From assembly GCF_002865645.1 (NCBI RefSeq), contig NW_020194691.1, positions 310,001-374,000 on the forward strand: 64,000 nt of DNA, in the 5' to 3' direction. The notes beneath the pieces are model-generated. The model was not told the DNA's origin and searched no databases. It saw only the letters and a program-made list of their open reading frames with translations. This document shows positions 50,601 to 61,030 of the stretch, piece after piece. The first letter of the stretch is position 1, and every line of letters starts with the position of its first letter. The position numbers and the translations under genes are program-made. The DNA is from Hyaloscypha bicolor E. Taxonomy: Eukaryota; Ascomycota; Leotiomycetes; Helotiales; Hyaloscyphaceae.

Positions 50601-52890
50601 TATTTAAAAAGGCAATAGTAGAAATTTAAAAGCTTTAAGCTAGATATCAAATTACAAATGCCTTAAATATCTGAAATAGTTCTAGTATTACTAATATCTA
50701 TAAACTATTTCTGAATTCGAATATTCTTATTTAATATAAAAGAAATACTAGTTAATCTAATAGTTGGAATGGATTATATAAGTTAGTAGCTATTAATAGA
50801 AAGAACTATATACTAGCTTTATTATATAGTAATACTATCTTCTATTTAATTTCTATAAAGCCCTTTTATATAGAGGATATTAAAGTTATTACTAATAGTT
50901 CCGAACCTGAATTTATTTCCGAATTCAATAATAAGGCTAAAGGTAATACAGATATAATTTCTCCTATTATTTCTGCTATTTTACTAAAGTATAGCAGAAA
51001 ACACTCTTATAAAACCCCGGATATTATAGTATTTCTATAGGATAATAAACTATATAAGGATTTCTATTAAATTGAAATTACTAGCCTTTTAAAAAAGGAT
51101 ATATTTAAGATTATTCCCAGATCTTAGATACTAAAAGAAGTATATATTTTTAATTCCCGGTTTATTAATAAGAATAAAAATAAAGATACGGAAAGAGAAT
51201 TTAGGAAATCGAAACTGGTTATCCAAGCCTATAATAATAGTAAGAAATATATAGTATTAATATAATTATCTACTATTTAATATATTAATTAAAGAATTAT
51301 CTTTAATATTACTATTATAATAATAGATATTACAGAATTATATTTATATAATATTTTATAAGCTTATATCTAATTAATAACTTTATTTAATTGCAATTTC
51401 TATATTAATTTATTCTATAAGCCTACTAGAGAATTAAATCTAAAGAACGATTCTATTCTAAAGGTTATAAAACTATTATATAATATACCGGAAGCTGGAA
51501 ACTACTAGTTTAAGACTTATTATTTCTATTATATTAACGAGCTTTCTATAAAATAATTGATTTATAACCCTTACCTTCTCTATAATAAATAATCCTTTGG
51601 AATTATTAGTGTGATGTGTGCAGGGTCGCACGTGACTTAAGGGCATGTGACGAACCTCGGATATCGCGGGTGTCGATCAGGGAGTTCGGCAGCCCTTCGA
51701 TATCCCAACCAACCACTGTTTACATCATATGCATTAGGCTTATAAATCACTAATTATATGTATGCCATCGGAGCCTCCTATTTAGAGGGGGCTTCCCTGG
51801 ACCTCACAGGAGGGACAGAGATTAGTTCTGTACTGAATTTAACACTGTGGTTTCACAATACACTGATTCATTCTATTGTCTTATTGCCTACCAACAAACA
51901 CCTCACAATTAGCCTTTAAACTAATAATACCTTATTTATCGAAACTAATAATTTTATAAAGGTAAAGTAATTAAAGCTTTATAAGGCTAAGTTCTTGGCT
52001 AAAGAATATAAATTCCTTACTTTTAATTATAATTTCAAGTTTAATAAAAGTATTATCTATACGAATATTACTAGAATTACTCTTATATAGGAATACTAGT
52101 ATAAAAACCTCTGAACTATTTCTATAAAGAATACTATTACTATAAGTAGTAAAAATACTATTTGTTAAAATCTTTCTATTAAGAACTAATATATTACCCA
52201 ATATACTAGAGGAATATATATTATATTAGTCTATTAACCAGAAGTTTTATATAATCTATTAATTATAGTTTAAATAATTAAACTTTCGGAAACTAATATA
52301 AAAATATTTAATAAGTATATTTAATAGCAAATTGAAAATACTATTAGAGAACTGAAATTTATAAAGCTAGTAAAAGAGTTCTTATATTTGATTATTTTTA
52401 CAGATATTTTATTTGCAAATAATAAAAATCTCTTTTTTCAAATCGGATATATTCTAGTTTTAGTAAATAGAACTAGATATACTAATATTATTTACTAGTT
52501 CTTTACTAAATATAAGAGAATTACTAGAAGTATTCTAGCTTTAGAATTCTATAATATGGCTTATGGTTTTAATATAGGCACTTTAATTAAATCTATAATT
52601 AATAAAATACTAGAAATAGAACTATTATTAGTTATTTATATAGATTCGAAATTATTATATAAATATTTTATTAAATTGGATACTATTCGAAAAAAATACC
52701 TAATAATTAATATAATATATCTCTATTAGATATATAAATAATAAAAGATTATAGAATTTAAATAAATTAAAGAAAAATCGAATTCTATTAATTTTATAAT
52801 AAAATTAAAGCTAATAAATGCCCTTAAGAATCTAATTAATATAAATACTATATAATCGGATATAGAGAAATAAGTCAAATATAGATAGAA
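47640..52890 (+). pseudogene. copia-2 gag-pol, RIPped and split by a solo LTR
   Basis: Gag begins near 47650 and runs through text such as NSIKANEIIEFLDIKLFQYI. Integrase lies around 49900-50600 with KQFTNKEFAQLINTIGIK and IIPIKAYNS. Reverse transcriptase lies around 51040-51600 with FNCNFYINLFYKPTREF. The copia-specific continuation resumes after the solo LTR at 51913. RNase H ends with YIDSKLLYKYFIKLDTIRKK, LIINIIYLYQIYKQQKIIEF and KSNSINFIIKLKLINALKNL (52630-52830), matching the C-terminus of fungal copia pol. Stops are again mostly TAA/TAG at Gln. The 76-codon minus-strand frame at 51971-52201 is a shadow. Confidence 0.8.
51610..51907. repeat. Solo LTR (298 bp), unmutated, with perfect ATTAG duplication
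   Basis: It starts TGTGATGTGTGCAGG and ends ACACCTCACA, with TGTGA/TCACA inverted ends. ATTAG occurs on both sides (51605-51609 and 51908-51912). It interrupts the reverse transcriptase frame of copia-2, and the frame resumes after it. Composition is normal with no RIP signature. It contains TATAAATCAC and several CACGTGAC-like stretches. The parent element is not in the window, and the strand cannot be decided. Confidence 0.92.
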
Positions 52891-52897
52891 CAGAAAA

Positions 52898-52979
52898 TAA
52901 ATATTATAAAAGGAGAAGTTATATATAAAAGACTATAGCCTTTAATATATAACTAAAACCTCAGAAGTAATATAGATAT
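52898..52979. repeat. Truncated fragment of gypsy-family LTR
   Basis: It aligns with parts of the gypsy LTR (AAATAAATATTA, then the palindromic segment at 52918-52953, then AAAACCTCA) but lacks the intervening 50 or so bp. It directly precedes the full solo LTR. Confidence 0.45.
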
Positions 52980-53356
52980 TATAGGAGGGAAACTATAATA
53001 AGACAAAAACTCATATAAAGTATACTAGAGTACAAAACATAACTTAATAGTAAAATAATAAATTAAAAGTATAAATAGTAAAGTATAAATAGTAAAGTAT
53101 AAATAGTAAAGTATAAATAGTAAAGTATAAATAGTAAAGTATAAATAGTAAAGTATAAATAGTATATAGTATATAAAAGCTCAATTAAATAAATATTAAG
53201 AAAGGATTATTCTCTAGGATTATAGAAAAACCAGCTTTCTTATATGACTTCTATAAGTTATATATAAAAGGCTATAGCCTTTACTATATAACCAAAACCT
53301 CAAAACCACTAAAATAATATGATTTTTTTTTAGAGAATACGGCTTGCTATACTATA
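52980..53356 (-). repeat. Solo LTR of the gypsy family (377 bp), least RIPped copy
   Basis: Homologous to the 303-bp LTRs at 27070 and 54865. It is longer by five extra 14-bp units and about 4 T in a T run. Flanked by ATAT on both sides (52976-52979 and 53357-53360). It keeps bases lost elsewhere (GGAGGG, CGGCTTGC), so it helps define the family consensus. Confidence 0.8.
53066..53163. repeat. 14-bp tandem repeat, seven units, in solo LTR
   Basis: Exactly seven units of AAAGTATAAATAGT fill 98 bp. The other LTR copies have about two units, so this is an expansion specific to this insertion. Confidence 0.95.
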
Positions 53357-53438
53357 ATATATAAAGCGTTTGGGAAATCTAATACTAGACCGGATTAGGG
53401 AATTTATATATAATTGGAAAGAGATATTATTTTTTGTA

Positions 53439-53466
53439 AGAGCATGCGGCATTGCTCGTCATACAC
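53439..53466. repeat. Left TIR of Tc1/mariner element
   Basis: Starts AGAGCATGCGGCATTGCTCG and is inverted relative to 54392-54419. It contains the palindromic GCATGC and is not RIPped. Confidence 0.9.
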
Positions 53467-53789
53467 CTAAGCGAACACGTGACTACCCCTCACCAAAACC
53501 CACACTTCACCGCTTCTTTTGCCACAAACTACTATTTTTCTTCTTTAATTATTATATAATAATAGAAGACTCAGACTCAGACCCAGAAATCTCAAATATC
53601 CTCTCTCCGTCCGTTCTTAAGGGTTACTAACTCAATAAGAACTGGAGAACTTCCGTTTATACTATTATTTACTCATTTTACTAATAAAAGAAAAGCTATA
53701 GCCAAATTAGGGAGGTTATAAGCCTTACTAGAGAGGGAGAATTTGGGTTATATATTGACCGGATAAGAAGTATTACCCAGATTATATAT

Positions 53790-54345
53790 AATCTTTATAT
53801 AGGAGTAGTAAAGTAAGTATAATAATTTGGGGAATAATTAGCTAAAATTAAAAGTTCTTATTTATTTTCTTAATAAAAAAGCCAGGGAAAAAAGAAATTT
53901 ATAATATAGCCCACTAGAACTAAGTCCTTAATTCTATTATTTTTTCTTGGTTTAACTTCCTAATAATGAAGTAAAAGAAGAAGTTTTTATTTATAAATAA
54001 TAAGGTAAAGATTTATAAGAATATAATAAAGTTATCTCGAAAGTTATATAAATTATATAGGTTTAATTAGTCTCCCTCTTCTTCTAATTTAAATCTAATT
54101 AAGAAAGTCTGGCAATAAATAAAAAATAAGATTATAAAGTTAGAAACTGTTTTTACTTTAATTAAGGATATAAAGGAAGTCTTATAAAAGCTATAAAGTA
54201 AAGTTAATCTAATAGAATAGCAATATTTAATAGAGAGGCTTGCTTATAAGCTAGAAGATGTAATTAATAGCTAGGGTATAGCTACTATATAATAAAGCCT
54301 TAATAAATCTAATACTTTAATTGTTTTGGGAATTATATTAAAGTG
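53790..54345 (+). pseudogene. Tc1/mariner DDE transposase, C-terminal half
   Basis: SSKVSIIIWGIIS at 53804-53842 matches the conserved (G)GGSVMVWGAIS block after the first catalytic Asp. After a frame change, SPSSSNLNLIKKVW (54068-54115) matches the SPDLNPIEN(V)W block with the catalytic Asp changed to Asn and Glu to Lys. A helical C-terminal tail (ERLAYKLEDVINS, near 54230) ends the protein. Stops are at former Trp and Gln codons. The N-terminal DNA-binding half is missing. It is inactive by sequence. Confidence 0.75.
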
Positions 54346-54391
54346 TGGGCTGAAAAATCGCGATTTTAGTGGGGTTAGTGGGGTAAATCAC

Positions 54392-54419
54392 GTGTATAAC
54401 GAGCAATGCCGCATGCTCT
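54392..54419. repeat. Right TIR of Tc1/mariner element
   Basis: Reverse complement of the left TIR with one transition, followed by TA and a T run. Confidence 0.9.
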
Positions 54420-54439
54420 TATTTTTAGAGAGTTTCTAG

Positions 54440-54706
54440 TATTAGTATAGCTATTTCTTTGGGAGTTATATATATAGTTACAGGATATAAGTAATAAGAT
54501 ATAGAATACGAAATATAGTTATATAACTCTATATTCTATTAGTAACTCGATTAGTAGACTAGACCCCTTTAGGCTTAGCAGATTTAGAAATCATATATTA
54601 ATATTATAATATTATAATTCCTATTTCTAAAAAATAACTTTACTAACTTATATAAATAGTATTCTATAACTATATAATAGTATTATATATTTCTAGTAAA
54701 TCGATA
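54440..54706 (+). repeat. 3' LTR of copia-2 (267 bp)
   Basis: Begins TATTAGTATAGCTATTTC and ends ATCGATA. It is followed by TTAAT (54707-54711), after which gypsy sequence resumes. Confidence 0.9.
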
Positions 54707-54864
54707 TTAATATTTCAATTTTAGGCTTAAAGTATTATAATAGCCCTTTTCTTTCCAAATTTACTAAGCTAATAATTTGCCTTATAAATATTCTTTAGAA
54801 TTTTATAAAAGTATTATTTTAATTATAAAGTTTCGATTTTTCCTATATTATTTATTATAAAATA

Positions 54865-55167
54865 TAGAAGAGAGAAACTATAATAAAATAAAAACTTATA
54901 TAAAGTATACTAAAATATAAAACGTAATTTAATAGTAAAATAATAAATTAAAAATATAAATAGTAAAATATAAATAATATATAATATATAAAAGCTTAAT
55001 TAAATAAATATTAAAAAGGAATTATTTTCTAGAATTATAAAAAAAACCAGCTTTTTTATATAATTTCTATAAGTTATATATAAAAGACTATAGCCTTTAT
55101 TATATAATTAAAACCTTAAAACTATTAAATAATATGATTTTTAAAAAGTATAGCCTGCTATATTATA
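54865..55167 (-). repeat. 5' LTR of gypsy element (303 bp)
   Basis: Pairs with 27070-27372. It is followed by ATAT (55168-55171), and the sequence beyond diverges from that beyond copy 1, marking the true element end. The palindromic segment is at 55073-55108. Confidence 0.8.
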
Positions 55168-55264
55168 ATATCTTAAATTTTCTTTTCTAAATAATTTATT
55201 TTAAAATTAATTATAATATCTCTTTTTCTATAATTATTAATTGTATTAAAATAAATATAATAAA

Positions 55265-55570
55265 ATATTAGTTTAATTTCTTTTAATATAAAATATAGTT
55301 TCCAAAATATAAAAAATAGCTTCTATTATTAAAAAAACCCCAATTTGGCTTTTTTAATATAGAATATGGCTTCTAAAATAGGAAAACAGTTTCTATTATT
55401 AAAAAGAATTCAGTTTAATTCCTTTAAAATAAAAAAGCAATTTCTATTATAGAAAAAACCCAGTTTGGCTTCTTTAATATAAAATACAACTTTCTATTTT
55501 AAAAATCAATCTTTGAAATTAAAATAGCCGAAATTGGCTCTTTTAATAAAAGATATAACTTCTATTTCTT
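55265..55570. repeat. Degenerate tandem repeat, unit about 65-70 bp, four or five copies
   Basis: Units share TTTGGCTTYTTTAATATA, a central CTTCTAAAATA-type block and TTCTATTATTAAAAA followed by a C run and AGTTT. Divergence is mostly transitions with small indels. Confidence 0.6.
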
Positions 55571-58500
55571 CGAGCCTAAAATAAATAATCTTATAATTTT
55601 GGGATCTTATTATTATTAAAATATTCTATAATATTTAATATATAATTATTCTATTTCGAAATATATATCTATAAAAAATTAAATTATAATATAAATTATC
55701 TTTTAAGGTTTCTTATATATAAGAATTTATGGCTCCGTTTATAGCTATTTATAATAAATATTTAAAATAAAATACTAATTAGTAGAAAGGTAATAAATCA
55801 AACAAATAAAGAGATAAGGAATTGGTTTAAGAAGGGAAAGGCAGAAAAATAGAGAATTTCGGAGATTAAATTAATATATATTATAATAGTAATCGATTTG
55901 CGGTTCTAGTTCTAAATAGTTTAACTAATTCCGGTTTAATTTATTAACTATCGAAATCAGGCTATAATAAATAAAAGGAAAATAAAACAAATTAAGAATT
56001 AAAAATAGAGCCTTTGGTTTATAAAAGATTAGGGTTTACTTTTAATAAATCTATAAATAGATTATAATTCCGAACTATAGTAATTAGTAATTTTATTAAC
56101 TATTACTACTAATCCAGATATAAAAATGAAATATAAAGGTATTATTAGGATTTTATTTAAACTATTAGAATATATATTTATTTCTATTAATATATATTTA
56201 TAATTATAAAAGGCAAATATATATTATTTAAAATCCGAATAGAATTAAATAGATTCTATTAAATTAATATAAGTATTTCTTAAAATATTATTATAGAATA
56301 TTAAATAATATATTAAGCTATATTACTTTATATTAATTTATAAACTATTTAAATATTCTAGTTAAATTCTAGTTATATAAAAGATTTTTTATATTCTGAA
56401 TTCTATAATATTATATTTTACTTTTCCATTTATTAATTTCCTTTTTATTTTATTTCAAGTTTAAATAATTCCAATAACCTTTTATAGAACTATATATAAT
56501 TAGTAAAAAAATACTATACTTACTCTAGTTATTCTAATAAAAGCGGTTCCGGTTAATCTATTATTATAAAAACAGCCGGCTATTTAAATACAAAATGTTA
56601 TAATTAAATACTATATAGATAAATAAGACTCGAAGCGAACTATTATAAGTTTTAAAATTAGGCTTATTAAGCTTAAAAATAAAATAAGTCGATTTGAGAA
56701 TAGATATAATAGTTTTAAAAATAAAATCGGCCAGTTTAAAAATAAATTTAATAGATTTAAAAAACTTATATAGAACTTTCGGAATAAATAAATCTTTATT
56801 TCGAATACAAATCTATAAGATATTCTACTAATAGGTAATTATAGAACCGAAAATAAAATAAGGTAATATTTTTATTTTATTTTAAAATAATATTTAATTA
56901 TAGAAATAGGTTTTTTAAAAAAGTAAAACCCTATAATAAAAAGCTTATAGCTTAATTAAAAGATTCCAGAAAAGCTATAAATAATCTAATAATAAAGGTA
57001 AAAAAAGAGATTAAGTTAATTAAATTGAAATAATATAATATTAAAAGAATATTTTCGATATAATAAATATATATAGAATAATTATAAATTTAATAGATTA
57101 TAAATTGCTTTTATATCTAAATATAAAAGTCAAAAATAGAAAGAATAATTTAAATTAAAGAAATATACTATAATTTAAATCCAGTTTACCTAATAACCTC
57201 TATAATATATTCTATTTCTATAGTATATTTTCCAGAATACTAGCTAAGCTTAATTAGCTTCTAATTCCTTTTAATAATATATTTTAAATCCGTTTTAGAT
57301 AAGTATTACTATTTTATAAACCTTTTATAAAATCTTTTTTATATGAGATAAATTTTCCTAATACTAAATAATATAATATTCCAGTTATATATTTTCTATA
57401 ATAATTCTTTCAAATATTTCTAGCTATTCTCTCTTTTAAAATATTTTTAAATTCTTTAATAAAATATTAATAGAAAATTCTTTCTTTTTTTATTAATTAA
57501 ATAAATTCTCTACTATTAAGACTACTCTTTTAATAGGGCTAATATCTATATTATATATATTCTTTTAGAAGTAAAATACAAAATCTAAATAAATATATAC
57601 TATATAAATAAATATTATAAAAAATCCAATTTTATTTCTTCTATTTTTTTGGAATTAGTTTTTTAGAGCCCGTTTGAACTTTTTTTAAATATAATATCTT
57701 ACTAATTTTTACTTAAATGCTTCTTTAAAAACAGGCTAAAAAACCCCTATTATATATTAAAATTAAACTATATTAAAATATATCTCAAAACCTCCGAAAA
57801 ATATATTTATAATTACCTAATTCTCTTAAAATTAAAATATTAATTATTTATTACTTTTAAATATAATTAATAAAAATAATATTTGGGTTTATTATAATAT
57901 TAAAAAGAGGAAAAAGGAACTTATATAAGAAAGAAACCGTTAGTTTTACTTTAATACTAATATAAAATACCAGGATTTTATTAAAGGCAACTATATAAAA
58001 AGAAAATAATAGATTTTTATTTATAATATATTAATTTGAATATATTAAATCTATTACTATTAAAAGTATAATAGTAATATAATTTTTTAAACCAGAGAAA
58101 ACTCTAATATAATTCGATATAATATAGAATTCTAGTAAAAAAAGCCATATATTTAATAATATAAATAAAAAGATATCTAAAAAATAAAAATTCAATTCAA
58201 GAATTAGCCCGTAATTAGTATTTCTATTAGAAAATACAAGTATAAAAAAATTAATAGAATTTATATAATTAAGGAATTTGGATTAATTAATAATATAAAT
58301 TAGAATACTTTTTATTAACTAATATATCTTTAAAAAAAGAGAATAGAGCTAAAGTTTAATTATTTGTTTTATATTATACTTTTTATATAATTAAATAAAA
58401 TAAATTTTTAATAAATATATTATTATATAAATATATAAAAAAAGTCTAATTATTATAGCAGGTATAACTAATAGAGGAAATTTATATAGGAAAAGAAAAA

Positions 58501-58915
58501 GCTAATAAAAGAAGAAAAAAGTAGCAATTTTATATTTTAGGAAATAACTTAAAGTAATTAAATAAAAAAAGCAAATAAAAAGGCTAATATATCTAATAAT
58601 CTATAGCTTTAAACTTTCGATCTAGTAAAAAGCCCTAGATCTATCAGAAAATTCATTAATACTAGGCCTATAATAGGTTAAAATATCATATATCCTCTAA
58701 TTATATTAAAATTCAAAGCTAATAAGTTTTAATAAAAAAGAACTATAATTATTTTAGATAAAAAGGTATTAAAATATAAAATAAATATAATTTCTATATA
58801 ATTAGAAATAATATTTATATTAAAAGGCAAAATAAATCAATTATCTAATTCTATAGATTCGAATATAGGAATAATACTATTAAGATTAATAATACTAAAG
58901 AGGGGTAAGAGGAAA
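55571..58915. other. RIPped stretch, nothing recognised
   Basis: TA-rich throughout, with scattered less-mutated words. I could not follow a long frame or find a catalytic motif on either strand. Confidence 0.4.
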
Positions 58916-59084
58916 TATAATACAGAACAAGGAATCGACTGGGAGTAACCACGAATTAAGGAGGCATTATATTAGTGAAGTATGTATTGAGTTACTTAAT
59001 GTCCCCTCTATAAGAAGGGCGAGGGCTAAATACAAAAAAGGAGAGAAGAACTAAGGGATTATATGAGAATATGTAATTATATCA
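58916..59084 (+). repeat. Possible LTR or promoter of a further retroelement
   Basis: A less RIPped block of about 170 bp that starts TATAATACAG and ends near TTATATCA. It includes GTCCCCTCTATAAGAAGGGC, which looks like a TATA-containing core promoter. A gag-like frame follows on the plus strand. No second copy is in the window, so this is a candidate only. Confidence 0.4.
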
Positions 59085-59369
59085 AATGTCGGTCCAATCC
59101 CTACTATAATACCGGATTTGAATAAATTATTTATTTGGATTTAAATAATAGCTACTAATTTAAGGAATAAACTATTTATTAATAAAATAAAGCCAGAACA
59201 GATAGGGATTAGTTAAATTATAATAGTATTTCAGAAATGGCCCGTTTTGTTATATATTAGACCCAGGCTAAATAAGGAAATAATGGAAATAAGAATAGAG
59301 AAATATATAACTATAATATAAAAATAAAACCCAGAGAAATCTCTCGATTAGGTAAATAGAAAATATTAG

Positions 59370-60018
59370 ATTTATATCTATTAAAAGGAATTGAATTAAG
59401 CCTAGTTATAATTAAAATAGAGAACTAAAAGTAACTGCTTTTAAGAGACCGATTCGGGCCTCTATAACTAAAATACTCTTATCTATTTAAGGAACCAAAA
59501 ATAATTGCTTAAGGAACCGACTCGGGCTTCTATAACTAAAATACCTTTATTTAAAAAGCCGAATATATCTCCGGAAGCCTGCTATAATTCTAGTAAAGAA
59601 TAGAAACCCAAAATTTATTCCGAAAAATAATAGGAGTTTTAAGATTTTCTAAATTTATTTATATTAATTTATTTATTTCTTCTATAAACAAATCAAAATA
59701 TATAATATAAATTTTCGAATTTCTTTAAATAAATAGTTCCAAAATTAATATTATCTTTAATAAAACTATTATATTTAAATATAGTTCCATTTATATTAAA
59801 AAAATAAAAACCCTAAAGAAAAATATTAATAATATATTAAATAAAAATAGTAAAAACAAAACATGAATTCAATTTTAAAAACTTTTTTAGAATCTAATAA
59901 GGCCAGGAATAAGGCTAAAAATACCAGGTAAATAGTAATAATAATAGTAATAATAAATAATTTAATAAATTAGACTATAAAAAATACTAATAGTAAAAAT
60001 AATAATAAGAATAATAAA

Positions 60019-60115
<97 letters not shown>

Positions 60116-60400
60116 GAAAATTTATTTCTTTTAAAAATTGCCCATTTAATAAAAAGTAAATAAAAACAGTATAATATATAATAAATTATAAAGAAATAGA
60201 CCAAAATCGAAAAATACTAGATATTTTAGAAAAGAAAAAATATAATATTCCAAAAAATAAAATAATAAAAGATTTTAAAAGCTTTTTAATATATAGAAAT
60301 ATTAATCTATAATAATTTTAATAGCTGCCCGAATACTTAAAATACCTTTAAAAGTAAATAGGAATTATTTTATACTTTTAATATATTATATTAAATTTTC
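59370..60400 (+). pseudogene. gag-like protein with RIP-converted polyglutamine tract
   Basis: One plus-strand frame runs without indel past the repeat at 60021. It contains KPNISPEACYNSSK (59553-59595), resembling the PE.YDG segment at the start of many gypsy gag cores, and HEFNFKNFFRI (near 59862). Next comes a Gln/Asn-rich region ending in TAA TAA GAA TAA TAA AAA and 31 further TAA codons. Stops at TAA/TAG fit former CAA/CAG. The gag assignment is tentative. The relation to the LTR-like block at 58916 is by position only. Confidence 0.4.
60021..60113. repeat. (TAA)31 microsatellite, probable former (CAA)n
   Basis: Thirty-one perfect TAA triplets are in phase with the gag-like frame and are followed by TAG. 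RIP changes CAA to TAA, so the parsimonious original is a CAA run encoding glutamine. The poly-Ile frame on the minus strand (59962-60204) is a by-product. Confidence 0.9.
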
Positions 60401-60899
60401 TTTTAGAAGTTTTAAATATAGCTATTAAACTAGATATTAAAAAGAAATATATTAATTAGACAAAAAAATAGAATAGTAAAAAAGAGTTTATAAATAAGAA
60501 TAAAATAATAAATTCCAAGAATGAAATAGTAAATTCCAAAAACTAGATAATAGAATCAAATAATACTATTAAAAATATATATAAACTAGTTAAACCGTTT
60601 CGAGAATTGCTTTTAATAGATAATATAAATTTAAAGGGTTTTATTATATTTATTTCTATAAATAAAAAGATTAAAATATAAAATTAAAAGAATGAATTAT
60701 TCCAGTTAATTAATAGATAATAGACTATAGTAATTTGCTTAAATATTATAATATAATTAGATTCTTTTATATTCGTTTTTTGGAAAACAAGTATAATAAA
60801 AAAGTATTATATATTTTTTAAAATAAATAAGCGGAAATAGTAGAATTATATTCAGATTTTTTATTTATTTAATTATTTCAAACTCTCTAATTAAAAAAG

Positions 60900-61030
60900 T
60901 AAAGACAAATAGGAAAATAAAAGAAAAGGTAAATAAGATAAATATAGATAAGGAGAAGACAAAAAAAAGAAGGCAAAAAAAGAGAAAGTAAAAAAGGAGA
61001 AAATAAAAAAAGAGAAAATAAAAATAAAAT
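60900..61030 (+). repeat. Purine-rich Lys/Glu repeat region
   Basis: A-rich sequence with repeated AAAAAGAGAAAATAAAA and GAGAAAG words. On the plus strand it encodes a Lys/Glu-rich segment. Confidence 0.5.

Larger units (their letters stand above)
53439..54419 (+). mobile_element. Tc1/mariner-type DNA transposon (981 bp), internally deleted
   Basis: Inverted ends AGAGCATGCGGCATTGCTCG match over 28 bp with one C/T difference and continue, after an 11-12-bp gap, through CACGTGA and ACCCC. TA dinucleotides flank both ends (53437-53438 and 54420-54421), the target duplication of this superfamily. The interior encodes the C-terminal half of a DDE transposase on the plus strand. It is much shorter than the roughly 1.3-2 kb expected of a full element. 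It inserted just before the copia-2 3' LTR. Confidence 0.85.
46680..54706 (+). mobile_element. Ty1/copia retrotransposon copia-2 with nested insertions
   Basis: An 8027-bp interval with two 267-bp LTRs, a TTAAT duplication, a leader with a minisatellite, and a RIPped gag-pol (about 47640-52890). It was inserted into the gypsy leader. Three later insertions lie inside: a 298-bp solo LTR, a gypsy-family solo LTR and a Tc1/mariner element. Without them it would be about 6.4 kb. LTR differences are transitions only, as far as I can see. Confidence 0.9.
27070..55167 (-). mobile_element. Ty3/gypsy LTR retrotransposon, minus strand, split by two copia insertions
   Basis: Two LTRs of exactly 303 bp in the same orientation, with ATAT flanks, enclose 28.1 kb. 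Removing copia-1, copia-2 and their target duplications leaves about 13.1 kb. Order on the minus strand: 5' LTR (54865-55167), leader and gag (54864-54712 joined to 46679 and down), reverse transcriptase (about 42150-41650), integrase (about 40000-39170, tail continuing at 32211), an extra reading frame (about 30100-27400), and 3' LTR. All of it is heavily RIPped, and the catalytic Asp pair of the reverse transcriptase is changed to Asn-Asn. Confidence 0.8.

Noticed and set aside
53370..53630. 86-codon plus-strand open frame
   Set aside because: It spans the junction between copia-2 and the mariner TIR, so it cannot be a natural gene.
59962..60204. 80-codon minus-strand frame with a poly-Ile run
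   Set aside because: It is the reverse reading of the TAA microsatellite and has no other coding feature.
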